Positions 1 through 9,855 of a stretch of 64,000 bases of DNA are shown here, in pieces; within the stretch, counting starts at the first letter, position 1; each line of letters starts with the position of its first letter. Both the position numbers and the translations under genes were made by a program. The stretch spans positions 124,001 through 188,000 of the forward strand of contig JAUPFP010000129.1 in NCBI GenBank assembly GCA_036925085.1, in the 5' to 3' direction. Source of the DNA: Brachycybe producta. Lineage: Eukaryota > Arthropoda > Diplopoda > Playtdesmida > Andrognathidae. The notes under the pieces were generated by a model, which was not told the origin of the DNA, made no database searches, and saw only the letters and a list, made by a program, of their open reading frames with translations.

Positions 1-196
1 TAAGGTTGAACGTTTAAGGTTGAACGTTTAAGGTTGAACGTTTAAGGTTGAACGTTTAAGGTTGAACATTTAAGATTGAATTTTTAAGGTTGAACGTTTA
101 AGGTTGAACGTTTAAGGTTGAACGTTTAAGGTTAAACTTTTAAGGTTGAACGTTTAAGGTTGAACGTTTAAGGTTGAACGTTTAACGTTGAACGTT

Positions 197-266
197 TAAG
201 GTTGAACATTTAAGGTTCATCGTTTAAGGTTGAACATTTAAGGTTGAGCATTTAAGATTGAATGTT
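197..266. repeat. Five-unit block duplicated at 1527-1596
   Basis: The unit at 211 carries the rare core TTCATCG. The same core reappears at 1541, 1330 bp (95 units) downstream, and these are the only two I found. Flanking units agree as well: GAACATT before it and GAACATT, then a GAGCATT or GAACATT unit, then a GAATG unit after it. The match shows a second level of repetition in the 14-bp array, made by copying blocks of units. Confidence 0.8.
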
Positions 267-1680
267 TAAGGTTGAACGTTTAAGGTTGAACGTTTAAGGT
301 TGAACGTTTAAGGTTGAATGTTTAAGGTTGAACTTTTAAGGTTGAACGTTTAAGGTTGAACATTTAAGGTTGAACATTTAAGGTTGAATGTTTAAGGTTG
401 AACGTTTAAGGTTGAACGTTTAAGGTTTAACGTTTAAGGTTGAACGTTTAAGGTTTCACGTTTAAGGTTGAACGTTTAAGGTTTCACGTTTAAGGTTGAA
501 CGTTTAAGGTTGAACGTTTAAGGTTGAACGTTTAAGGTTGAACGTTTAAGGTTGAACGTTTAAGGTTGAACGTTTAAGGTTTCACTTTTAAGGTTTCACG
601 TTTAAGGTTTCACGTTTAAGGTTGAACGTTTAAGGTTGAACGTTTAAGGTTGAACGTTTAATTTTGAACGGTTAAGGTTGAACGTTTAAGGTTGAACATT
701 TAAGATTTAACGTTTAAGGTTGAACGTTTAAGGTTTCACGTTTAAGGTTTCACGTTTAAGGTTGAACGTTTAAGGTTGAACGTTTAAGGTTGAACGTTTA
801 AGGTTGAACGTTTAAGGTTGAACGTTTAAGGTTGAACGTTTAAGATTGAACATTTAAGGTTTTACATTTAAGGTTTCACGTTTAAGGTTTCACGTTTAAG
901 GTTGAACGTTTAAGGTTTCACATTTAAGGTTGAACGTTTAAGGTTGAATGTTTAAGGTTGAACGTTTAAGGTTGAACGTTTAAGGTTGAACGTTTAAGAT
1001 TGAACGTTTAAGGTTGAACGTTTAAGGTTGAACGTTTAAGGTTGAACATTTAAGGTTGAACATTTAAGGTTGAATGTTTAAGGTTGAACGTTTAAGGTTG
1101 AACGTTTAATGTTGAATGTTTAAGATTGAACGTTTAAGGTTTCACGTTTAAGGTTTCACGTTTAAGGTTTCACGTTTAAGGTTTCACGTTTAAGGTTGAA
1201 CGTTTAAGGTTGAACGTTTAAGGTTGAACGTTTTAGGTTGAACGTTTAAGGTTGAACGTTTAAGGTTTCACGTTTAAGGTTGAACGTTTAAGGTTGAACG
1301 TTTTAGGTTGAACGTTTAAGATTGAACATTTAAGGTTGAACGTTTAAGGTTGAACGTTTAAGATTGAACGTTTAAGGTTTTACATTTAAGGTTTCACGTT
1401 TAAGGTTGAACGTTTAAGGTTGAACGTTTAAGGTTGAACGTTTAAGGTTTTACGTTTAAGGTTGAACGTTTAATGTTGAACGTTTAAGGTTGAACATTTA
1501 AGGTTGAACGTTTAAGGTTGAACGTTTAAGGTTGAACATTTAAGGTTCATCGTTTAAGGTTGAACATTTAAGGTTGAACATTTAAGGTTGAATGTTTAAG
1601 GTTGAACGTTTAAGGTTGAACAATTAAGGTTGAACGTTTAAGGTTGAACGTTTAAGGTTGAACGTTTAAGGTTGAACGTT

Positions 1681-1778
1681 TAAGGTTTCACGTTTAAGGT
1701 TTCTCGTTTAAGGTTTCTCGTTTAAGGTTGAACGTTTAAGGTTTCACGTTTAAGGTTTCACGTTTAACGTTTCACGTT
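1681..1778. repeat. Seven-unit block duplicated at 2143-2240
   Basis: Seven consecutive units occur in the order TTTCACG, TTTCTCG, TTTCTCG, TTGAACG, TTTCACG, TTTCACG, TTTCACG. The same order occurs at 2143-2240, 462 bp (33 units) away. The TTTCTCG form was seen only in these two blocks. The copies differ by one base (TAACG for TAAGG at 1765). The second copy is the last stretch of array 1 before the junction. Confidence 0.88.
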
Positions 1779-2240
1779 TAAGGTGGAACGTTTAAGGTTG
1801 AACGTTTAAGGTTGAACGTTTAAGGTTGAACGTTTAAGGTTGAACGTTTAAGGTTGAACGTTTAAGGTTGAACGTTTAAGGTTGAACGTTTAAGGTTGAA
1901 CGTTTAAGTTTGAACGTTAAAGGTAGAACGTTTAAGGTTGAACGTTTAAGGTTGAATGTATAAGGTTGAACGTTTAAGGTTGAATGTTTAATTTTGAACG
2001 TTTAAGGTTGAACGTTCAAGGTTGAACGTTTAAGGTTGAACAATTAAGGTTGAACGTTTAAGGTTGAACATTTAAGGTTGAACGTTTAATTTTGAACGTT
2101 TAAGGTTGAACGTTTAAGGTTGAACGTTTAAGGTTGAAAGTTTAAGGTTTCACGTTTAAGGTTTCTCGTTTAAGGTTTCTCGTTTAAGGTTGAACGTTTA
2201 AGGTTTCACGTTTAAGGTTTCACGTTTAAGGTTTCACGTT

Positions 2241-2290
2241 TAATATTAATTGTTTATTATTAAATATACGTTAAATATATTTTAATTTCA
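2241..2290. other. AT-rich junction between the two satellites
   Basis: The last 14-bp unit gives way to TAATATTAATTGTT, which still has the unit's TAA start and GTT end, then to TATTATTAAATATA and a CGTTAAATATATTTTAA stretch, and then to the first TTCAA hexamers at about 2287. It is nearly all A and T, with an ATATA core, and is the only non-satellite stretch in the window. It could be a decayed run of 14-mers, a breakpoint filled with random sequence, or a small remnant of unique DNA. No gene or known element is recognisable. Confidence 0.75.
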
Positions 2291-2640
2291 AATTCAACTT
2301 AAACTTCAATTTCAAACTTAACTTCAACTTCAACTTAACTTCAACTTTAACTTCAACTTAACTTCAAGGTCAACTTCAAATTCAACTTCAACTTTAACTT
2401 CAATTAAACTTAAACTTCAATTTTAACTTCAATTTCAACTTCAATTTCAACTTCACTTTCAACTTCAATTTCAACTTCAATTTCAACTTCAATTTTAACT
2501 TCAATTTTAACTTCAAATTCAACTTAAACTTCAATTTCAAACTTAACTTCAACTTCAACTTAATTTCAACTTCAACTTCAACTTCACTTTCAAGTTCAAC
2601 TTCAAATTCATCTTCAACTTTAACTTCAATTAAACTTAAA
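2291..2640. repeat. Ragged edge of array 2
   Basis: This is the first part of the hexamer array next to the junction. Hexamers are interrupted by many 5-mers (TTAAC) and odd forms such as TTCAAGGTCAAC near 2364. No AATATT marker occurs until 2867. Array edges usually decay because they exchange less with the homogenised core; that explanation is inference. Confidence 0.7.
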
Positions 2641-4980
2641 CTTCAATTTTAACTTTAATTTCAACTTTTATTTCAACTTCAATTACAACTTCAATTTCAA
2701 CTTCAATTTCAACTTCAATTTCAACTCCAATTTCAACTTCAATTTCAACTTCAATTTCAACTTCAATTTCAACTTCAATTTCAACTTCAATTTCAACTTC
2801 AATTTTAATTTCAATTTTAATTTGAATTTCAATTTCAATTTCAACTTCAATTACAACTTCAACTTCAATATTCAAACTTAACTTGAACTTCAACTTAACT
2901 TCAACTTCAACTTCAACTTCAACTTCACTTTCAAGTTCAACTTCAAATTCAGCTTCAACTTCAACTTCAACTTCAATTTTAACTTCAACTTCAACTTCAA
3001 ATTCAACTTCAATTTTAACTTCAATTTCAACATCAATTTCAATGTCAATTTCAACTTCAATTTCAACTTCAATTTTAACTCCAATTTGAAATTCAATTTC
3101 AACTTCAATTTCAACTTCAATTTCAACTTCAATTTCAACTTCAATTTCAACTTCAACTTCAACTTCAATTTCAACTTCAATTTTAATTTCAATTTTAACT
3201 TGAATTTCAATTTCAATTTCAACTTCAATTACAACTTCAACTTCAATATTCAAACTTAACTTGAACTTCAACTTAACTTCAACTTCAACTTCAACTTCAC
3301 TTTCAAGTTCAACTTCAAATTCAACTTCAACTTCAACTTCAAATTCAACATCAATTTCAACTTCAATTAACTTCAATATTCAAACATAACTTGAACTTCA
3401 ACTTAACTTCAACTTCAACTTCAACTTCACTTTCAAGTTCAACTTCAAATTCAACTTCAACTTCAACTTCAACTTCAATTTTAACTTCAACTTCAACTTC
3501 AATTTCAACTTCAATTTTAATTTCAATTTTAATTTGAATTTCAATTTCAATTTCAACTTCAATTACAACTTGAACTTCAATATTCAAACTTAACTTGAAC
3601 TTCAACTTAACTTCAACTTCAACTTCAACTTCAACTTCACTTTCAAGTTCAACTTCAAATTCAGCTTCAACTTCAACTTCAACTTCAATTTTAACTTCAA
3701 CTTCAACTTCAAATTCAACTTCAATTTTAACTTCAATTTCAACATCAATTTCAATGTCAATTTCAACTTCAATTTCAACTTCAATTTTAACTCCAATTTC
3801 AAATTCAATTTCAACTTCAATTTCAACTTCAATTTCAACTTCAATTTCAACTTCAATTTCAACTTCAACTTCAACTTCAATTTCAACTTCAATTTTAATT
3901 TCAATTTTAACTTGAATTTCAATTTCAATTTCAACTTCAATTACAACTTCAACTTCAATATTCAAACTTAACTTGAACTTCAACTTAACTTCAACTTCAA
4001 CTTCAACTTCACTTTCAAGTTCAACTTCAAATTCAACTTCAACTTCAACTTCAAATTCAACATCAATTTCAACTTCAATTTTAATTTCAATTTTAACTTG
4101 AATTTCAATTTCAATTTCAACTTCAATTACAACTTCAACTTCAATATTCAAACATAACTTGAACTTCAACTTAACTTCAACTTCAACTTCAACTTCACTT
4201 TCAAGTTCAACTTCAAATTCAACTTCAACTTCAACTTCAACTTCAATTTTAACTTCAACTTCAACTTCAAATTCAACTTCAATTTTAACTTCAATTTCAA
4301 CATCAATTTCAATGTCAATTTCAACTTCAATTTCAACTTCAATTTTAACTCCAATTTCAAATTCAATTTCAACTTCAATTTCAACTTCAATTTCAACTTC
4401 AATTTCAACTTCAACTTCAACTTCAATTTCAACTTCAATTTTAATTTCAATTTTAACTTGAATTTCAATTTCAATTTTAACTTCAATTACAACTTCAACT
4501 TCAATATTCAAACTTAACTTGAACTTCAACTTAACTTCAACTTCAACTTCAACTTCACTTTCAAGTTCAACTTCAAATTCAACTTCAACTTCAAATTCAA
4601 CTTCAATTTTAACTTCAATTTCAACTTCAATTTCAATGTCAATTTCAACTTCAATTTCAACTTCAATTTCAACTTCAATTTTAACTTCAATTTCAACTTC
4701 AAGTACAACTTGAACTTCAATATTCAAACTTAACTTCAATTTCAACTTCAATTACAACTTGAACTTCAATATTCAAACTTAACTTGAACTTCAAATTAAC
4801 TTCAACTTCAACTTCAACTTCCCTTTCAAGTTCAACTTCAAATTCAACTTCAACTTCAACTTCAAATGCAACTTCAATTTTAACTTCAATTTCAACTTCA
4901 ATTTCATCTTCAATTTCAACTTCAATTTTAATTTCAAATTCAACTTAAACTTCAATTTCAAACTTAACTTCAACTTCAAC
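2640..4980. repeat. Q domain 1: higher-order cassettes
   Basis: AATATT markers stand at 2867, 3245, 3375, 3579, 3957, 4143, 4503, 4719 and 4768, giving spacings 378, 130, 204, 378, 186, 360, 216 and 49. Cassettes carry the Q signature TTTTAACTTGAATTTC (3196, 3906, 4092, 4452) and the form CAACTCCAATTT (near 2722, 3078, 3790, 4348). The 378-bp spacing occurs twice, about 712 bp apart. The domain ends with a 49-bp marker doublet at 4719/4768. The same signatures come back only after 41.7 kb. Confidence 0.85.
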
Positions 4981-5990
4981 TTAACTTCAACTTTAACTTC
5001 AACTTCACTTTCAAGTTCAACTTCAAATTCATCTTCAACTTAACTTCAACTTCAACTTCAACTTCACTTTCAAGTTCAACTTCAAATTCATCTTCAACTT
5101 TAACTTCAATTAAACTTAAACTTCAATTTTAACTTCAATTTCAACTTCAACTTCAACTTCAATTTCAACTTCAATTTCAACTTCCATTTCAACTTCAATT
5201 TCAACTTCAATTTCAACTTCAATTTCAACTTCAATTTCAATTTCAACTTCAATTTTAATTTCAAATTCAACTTAAACTTCAATTATAAACTTAACTTCAA
5301 CTTCAACTTAACTTCAACTTTAACTTCAACTTCACTTTCAAGTTCAACTTTAAATTCATCTTCAACTTAACTTCAACTTCAACTTCAACTTCACTTTCAA
5401 GTTCAACTTCAAATTCATCTTCAACTTTAACTTCAAATTAAACTTAAACTTCAATTAAACTTAAACTTCAATTTTAACTTCAATTTCAACTTCAATTTCA
5501 ACTTCACTTTCAACTTCAATTTCAACTTCAATTTCAACTTCAATTTCAACTTCAACTTCAACTTCAATTTCATCTTCAATTTCAACTTCAATTTAAATGT
5601 CAATTTCAACTTCAATTTCAACTTCAATTTTAACTTCAATTTCAACTTCAATTACAACTTAAACTTCAATTTCAAACTTAAACTTCAATTTCAAACTTAA
5701 CTTCAACATCAACTTAATTTCAACTTCAACTTCAACTTCACTTTCAAGTTCAACTTCAAATTCATCTTCAACTTTAACTTCAATTAAACTTAAACTTCAA
5801 TTTTAACTTCAATTTCAACTTCAATTTCAACTTCAATTTCAACTTAAATTTCAACTTAAATTTCAACTACAATTTCAACTTCAACTTCAACTTCAATTTC
5901 ATCTTCAATTTCAACTTCAATTTAAATGTCAATTTCAACTTCAATTTCAACTTCAATTTCAACTTAAATTTTAACTTCAATTTCAACTTC
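4980..5990. repeat. Mixed hexamer sequence between Q domain 1 and the K domain
   Basis: No AATATT marker is present. The stretch is made of modules with TTCACTTTCAAGTTCAAC, then TTCATCTTCAAC, then TTAAACTTAAAC, separated by short 12-mer runs. Some variants are unusual, such as TTATAAAC near 5283 and runs of AAATTTCAACTT near 5850. It holds no gene. Confidence 0.75.
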
Positions 5991-6180
5991 AATTACAACT
6001 TCAACTTCAATATTCAAACTTAACTTGAACTTCAACTTAACTTCAACTTCAACTTCAACTTCACTTTCAAGTTCAACTTCAAATTCAACTTCAACTTCAA
6101 ATTCAACTTCAATTTTAACTTCAACTTCTACTTCAACTTCACTTTCAAGTTCAACTTCAAATTCATCTTCAATTTTAACT

Positions 6181-6423
6181 TCAATTAAACTTAAAAATCA
6201 ATTTCAACTTCAATTTCATCTTCATTTTCAACTTCATTTTCAACTTCAATTTCAATTTCAATTTCAACTTCAATTTCAACTTCATTTTCAATTTCAATTT
6301 CAACTTCAATTTCAACTTCAATTTCAACTTCAATTTCAACTTCAATTTCAACTTCAGTTTCAACTTCAATTTTAATTTCAAATTCAACTTAAATTTCAAT
6401 TTCAAACTTAACTTCAACTTCAA
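6181..6423. repeat. N module, first of 21 copies
   Basis: An N module begins at TTCAATTAAACTTAAAA, carries TTCATCTTCATTTTCAAC about 35 bp later, then runs of TTCAATTTCAAC, often with one TTCCATTTC, and ends at CAAATTCAACTTAAAC. It is 195 to 255 bp long, the copies differing in 12-bp steps. Further copies start near 6717, 9900, 10431, 13100, 14298, 17741, 23481, 26504, 28133, 29337, 33058, 36415, 40090, 47057, 49721, 54950, 57405, 60145, 62106 and 63133. The module lies in all domains after Q domain 1, so it predates or moves between the K and Q families. Confidence 0.85.
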
Positions 6424-8330
6424 CTTAACTTCAACTTCAACTTAACTTCAACTTCAACTTCAACTTCACTTTCAAGTTCAACTTCAAATTCATCTTCAAC
6501 TTTAACTTCAATTAAACTTAAACTTCAATTTTAACTTCAATTTCAACTTCAATTTCAACTTCACTTTCAACTTCAATTTCAACTTCAATTTCAACTTCAA
6601 TTTCAACTTCAATTTCAACTTCAATTTCAACTTCAATTTCAACTTCAATTTCAACTTCAACTTCAACTTCAACTTCACTTTCAAGTTCAACTTCAAATTC
6701 ATCTTCAATTTTAAATTCAATTAAACTTAAAATTCAATTTCAACTTCAATTTCATCTTCATTTTCAACTTCAATTTCAACTTCAATTTCAATTTCAATTT
6801 CAACTTCAATTTCAACTTCAATTTCAACTTCAATTTCAACTTCAATTTCAACTTCCATTTCAACTTCAATTTCAACTTCAATTTCAACTTCAATTTCAAC
6901 TTCAATTTTAATTTCAAATTCAACTTAAACTTCAATTCCAAACTTAACTTCAACTTCAACTTAACTTCAACTTTAAATTCATCTTCAACTTAAATTCAAC
7001 TTCAACTTCAACTTCACTTTCAAGTTCAATTTCAACTTCAATTTCAACTTCAATTTCAACTTCACTTTCAACTTCAATTTCAACTTCAATTTCAACTTCA
7101 ATTTTAACTTCAATTTTAACTTCAAATTCAACTTAAACTTCAATTTCAAACTTAAACTTCAATTTCAAACTTAACTTCAACGTCAACTTAATTTCAACTT
7201 CAACTTCAACTTCACTTTCAAGTTCAACTTCAAATTCATCTTCAACTTTAACTTCAATTAAACTTAAACTTCAATTTTAACTTCAATTTCAACTTCAATT
7301 TCAACTTCAATTTCAACTTCAATTTCAACTTCAATTTCAACTTCAATTTCAACTTCAATTTCAACTTCAATTTCAACTTCAATTTCAACTTCAACTTCAA
7401 CTTCAATTTCACCTTCAATTTCAACTTCAATTTCAATGTCAATTTCAACTTCAATTTCAACTTCAATTTTAACTTCAATTACAACTTCAACTTCAATATT
7501 CAAACTTAACTTGAACTTCAACTTAACTTCAACTTCAACTTCAACTTCACTTTCAAGTTCAACTTTAAATTCAACTTCAACTTCAAATGCAACTTCAATT
7601 TTAACTTCAATTTCAACTTCAATTTCAACTTCAATTTCAACTTCAATTTCAACTTCAATTTTAATTTCAAATTCAACTTCAAATTCAACTTCAATTTTAA
7701 CTTCAATTTCAACTTCAATTTCAACTTCAATTGCAACTTCAATTTCAACTTCAATTTCAACTTCAATTTCAACTTCAAATTCAACTTCAATTTCAACTTC
7801 AATTTCAACTTCAATTTCAACTTCAATTTCAACTTCAATTTCAACTTCAATTTCAACTTCAATTTCAATGTCAATTTCAACTTCAATTTCAACTTCAATT
7901 TTAACTTTAATTTCAACTTCAATTACAACTTCAACTTCAATATTCAAACTTAACTTGAACTTCAACTTAATTTCAACTTCAACTTCAACTTCACTTTCAA
8001 GTTCAACTTCAACTTCAAATGCAACTTCAATTTTAACTTCAATTTCAACTTCAATTTCAACTTCAATTTCAACTTCAATTTCAACTTCAATTTCAACTTC
8101 AATTTCAACTTCAATTTCAACTTCAATTTCAACTTCAATTTCAACTTCAATTTCAACTTCAACTTCAATATTCAAACTTAACTTGAACTTCAACTTAACT
8201 TCAACTTCAACTTCAACTTCACTTTCAAGTTCAACTTCAAATTCAACTTCAACTTCAAATGCAACTTCAATTTTAACTTCAATTTCAACTTCAATTTCAA
8301 CTTCAATTTCAACTTCAATTTCAACTTCAA

Positions 8331-9110
8331 TTTTAATTTCAAATTCAACTTCAAATTCAACTTCAATTTTAACTTCAATTTCAACTTCAATTTCAACTTC
8401 AATTGCAACTTCAATTTCAACTTCAATTTCAACTTCAATTTCAACTTCAAATTCAACTTCAATTTCAACTTCAATTTCAACTTCAATTTCAACTTCAATT
8501 TCAACTTCATTTTCAACTTCAATTTCAACTTCAATTTCAATGTCAATTTCAACTTCAATTTCAACTTCAATTTTAACTTTAATTTCAACTTCAATTACAA
8601 CTTCAACTTCAATATTCAAACTTAACTTGAACTTCAACTTAATTTCAACTTCAACTTCAACTTCATTTTCAAGTTCAACTTCAACTTCAAATGCAACTTC
8701 AATTTTAACTTCAATTTCAACTTCAATTTCAACTTCACTTTCAACTTCAATTTCAACTTCAATTTTAATTTCAAATTTAACTTCAAATTCAACTTCAATT
8801 TTAACTTCAATTTCAACTTCAATTTCAACTTCAATTGCAACTTCAATTTCAACTTCAATTTCAACTTCAATTTCAACTTCAATTTCAACTTCAAATGCAA
8901 CTTCAATTTTAACTTCAATTTCAACTTCAATTACAACTTCAACTTCAATATTCAAACTTAACTTGAACTTCAACTTAACTTCAACTTCAACTTCAACTTC
9001 ACTTTCAAGTTCAACTTCAAATTCAACTTCAACTTCAAATTCAACTTCAATTTTAACTTCAACTTCTACTTCAACTTCAACTTCAATTTCAACTTCAATT
9101 TCAACTTCAA
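8331..9110. repeat. 780-bp tandem duplication, unit 1
   Basis: Unit 1 is repeated directly as unit 2 from 9111. I compared 8341-8864 with 9121-9644 line by line and saw no difference. At 9645 unit 2 has one extra T (CAACTTTCAATTTC), after which the match goes on at offset 781 to about 9855. The marker spacing 336 in unit 1 becomes 337 in unit 2 for this reason. Confidence 0.92.
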
Positions 9111-9855
9111 TTTTAATTTCAAATTCAACTTCAAATTCAACTTCAATTTTAACTTCAATTTCAACTTCAATTTCAACTTCAATTGCAACTTCAATTTCAA
9201 CTTCAATTTCAACTTCAATTTCAACTTCAAATTCAACTTCAATTTCAACTTCAATTTCAACTTCAATTTCAACTTCAATTTCAACTTCATTTTCAACTTC
9301 AATTTCAACTTCAATTTCAATGTCAATTTCAACTTCAATTTCAACTTCAATTTTAACTTTAATTTCAACTTCAATTACAACTTCAACTTCAATATTCAAA
9401 CTTAACTTGAACTTCAACTTAATTTCAACTTCAACTTCAACTTCATTTTCAAGTTCAACTTCAACTTCAAATGCAACTTCAATTTTAACTTCAATTTCAA
9501 CTTCAATTTCAACTTCACTTTCAACTTCAATTTCAACTTCAATTTTAATTTCAAATTTAACTTCAAATTCAACTTCAATTTTAACTTCAATTTCAACTTC
9601 AATTTCAACTTCAATTGCAACTTCAATTTCAACTTCAATTTCAACTTTCAATTTCAACTTCAATTTCAACTTCAAATGCAACTTCAATTTTAACTTCAAT
9701 TTCAACTTCAATTACAACTTCAACTTCAATATTCAAACTTAACTTGAACTTCAACTTAACTTCAACTTCAACTTCAACTTCACTTTCAAGTTCAACTTCA
9801 AATTCAACTTCAACTTCAAATTCAACTTCAATTTTAACTTCAACTTCTACTTCAA
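9111..9855. repeat. 780-bp tandem duplication, unit 2
   Basis: This is the second unit of the 780-bp direct repeat, carrying the single T insertion at about 9645. It runs into the start of the 3.72-kb copy 2, so the two duplications overlap and one arose inside the other. Confidence 0.9.

Larger units (their letters stand above)
1..2240. repeat. Array 1: 14-bp satellite, 160 units
   Basis: The unit is TAAGGTTGAACGTT. It starts at position 1 and recurs every 14 bp up to 2240, exactly 160 units, with the left end cut by the window edge. Two main variants exist. Type A has TTGAACG in the middle. Type B has TTTCACG and comes in clusters (for example 1135-1190, 1681-1778, 2143-2240). Rarer forms carry TTTCTCG, TTCATCG or GAAAG. 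The unit start stays in register at 421, 841, 1261, 1681 and 2101, so there is no net insertion or deletion. The consensus has one CpG per unit and about 36% GC, unlike the CpG-poor array that follows. It contains no ORF of note. No function is visible; a structural satellite in heterochromatin is the simplest reading. The unit does not match telomere repeats I know. Confidence 0.97.
5990..9709. repeat. 3.72-kb segmental repeat, copy 1
   Basis: Copy 1 matches copy 2 (9710 to about 12.9 kb) at offset 3719 in its first part. Both copies have the private form CTTAAAAATCAA (6191 and 9910) and the form CAACTTCTACTTC just before it. Two N modules follow (6181-6423, 6717-6959), then K cassettes with AATATT at 7495, 7939, 8167, 8611, 8947 and 9391 (spacings 444, 228, 444, 336, 444). 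The offset grows to 3935 by 7436/11371, because copy 2 has about 216 bp more around 10.74-11.06 kb. Confidence 0.85.

Noticed and set aside
2008..2019. Perfect 12-bp palindrome TTGAACGTTCAA, like a heat-shock element dyad
   Set aside because: It arises from one T-to-C change in a single unit; the other units read AACGTTTAAG, so there is no recurring HSE.
1..2240. Telomere-like or CRISPR-like array
   Set aside because: The 14-bp unit has no G-rich telomere core I know and lies beside another satellite. There are no spacers between repeats, so it is not CRISPR.
2241..2290. Promoter or replication origin in the AT-rich junction
   Set aside because: TATA-like words are expected in any AT-rich stretch; nothing downstream could be a gene, and no origin motif is recognisable.
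7264..9711. An 815-codon ORF on the - strand, and many similar ORFs on both strands
   Set aside because: They follow from a hexamer lacking stops in five frames. Opposite strands and several frames are open at once, residues are two-letter alternations, variants are not limited to silent positions, and no start context or domain is visible.
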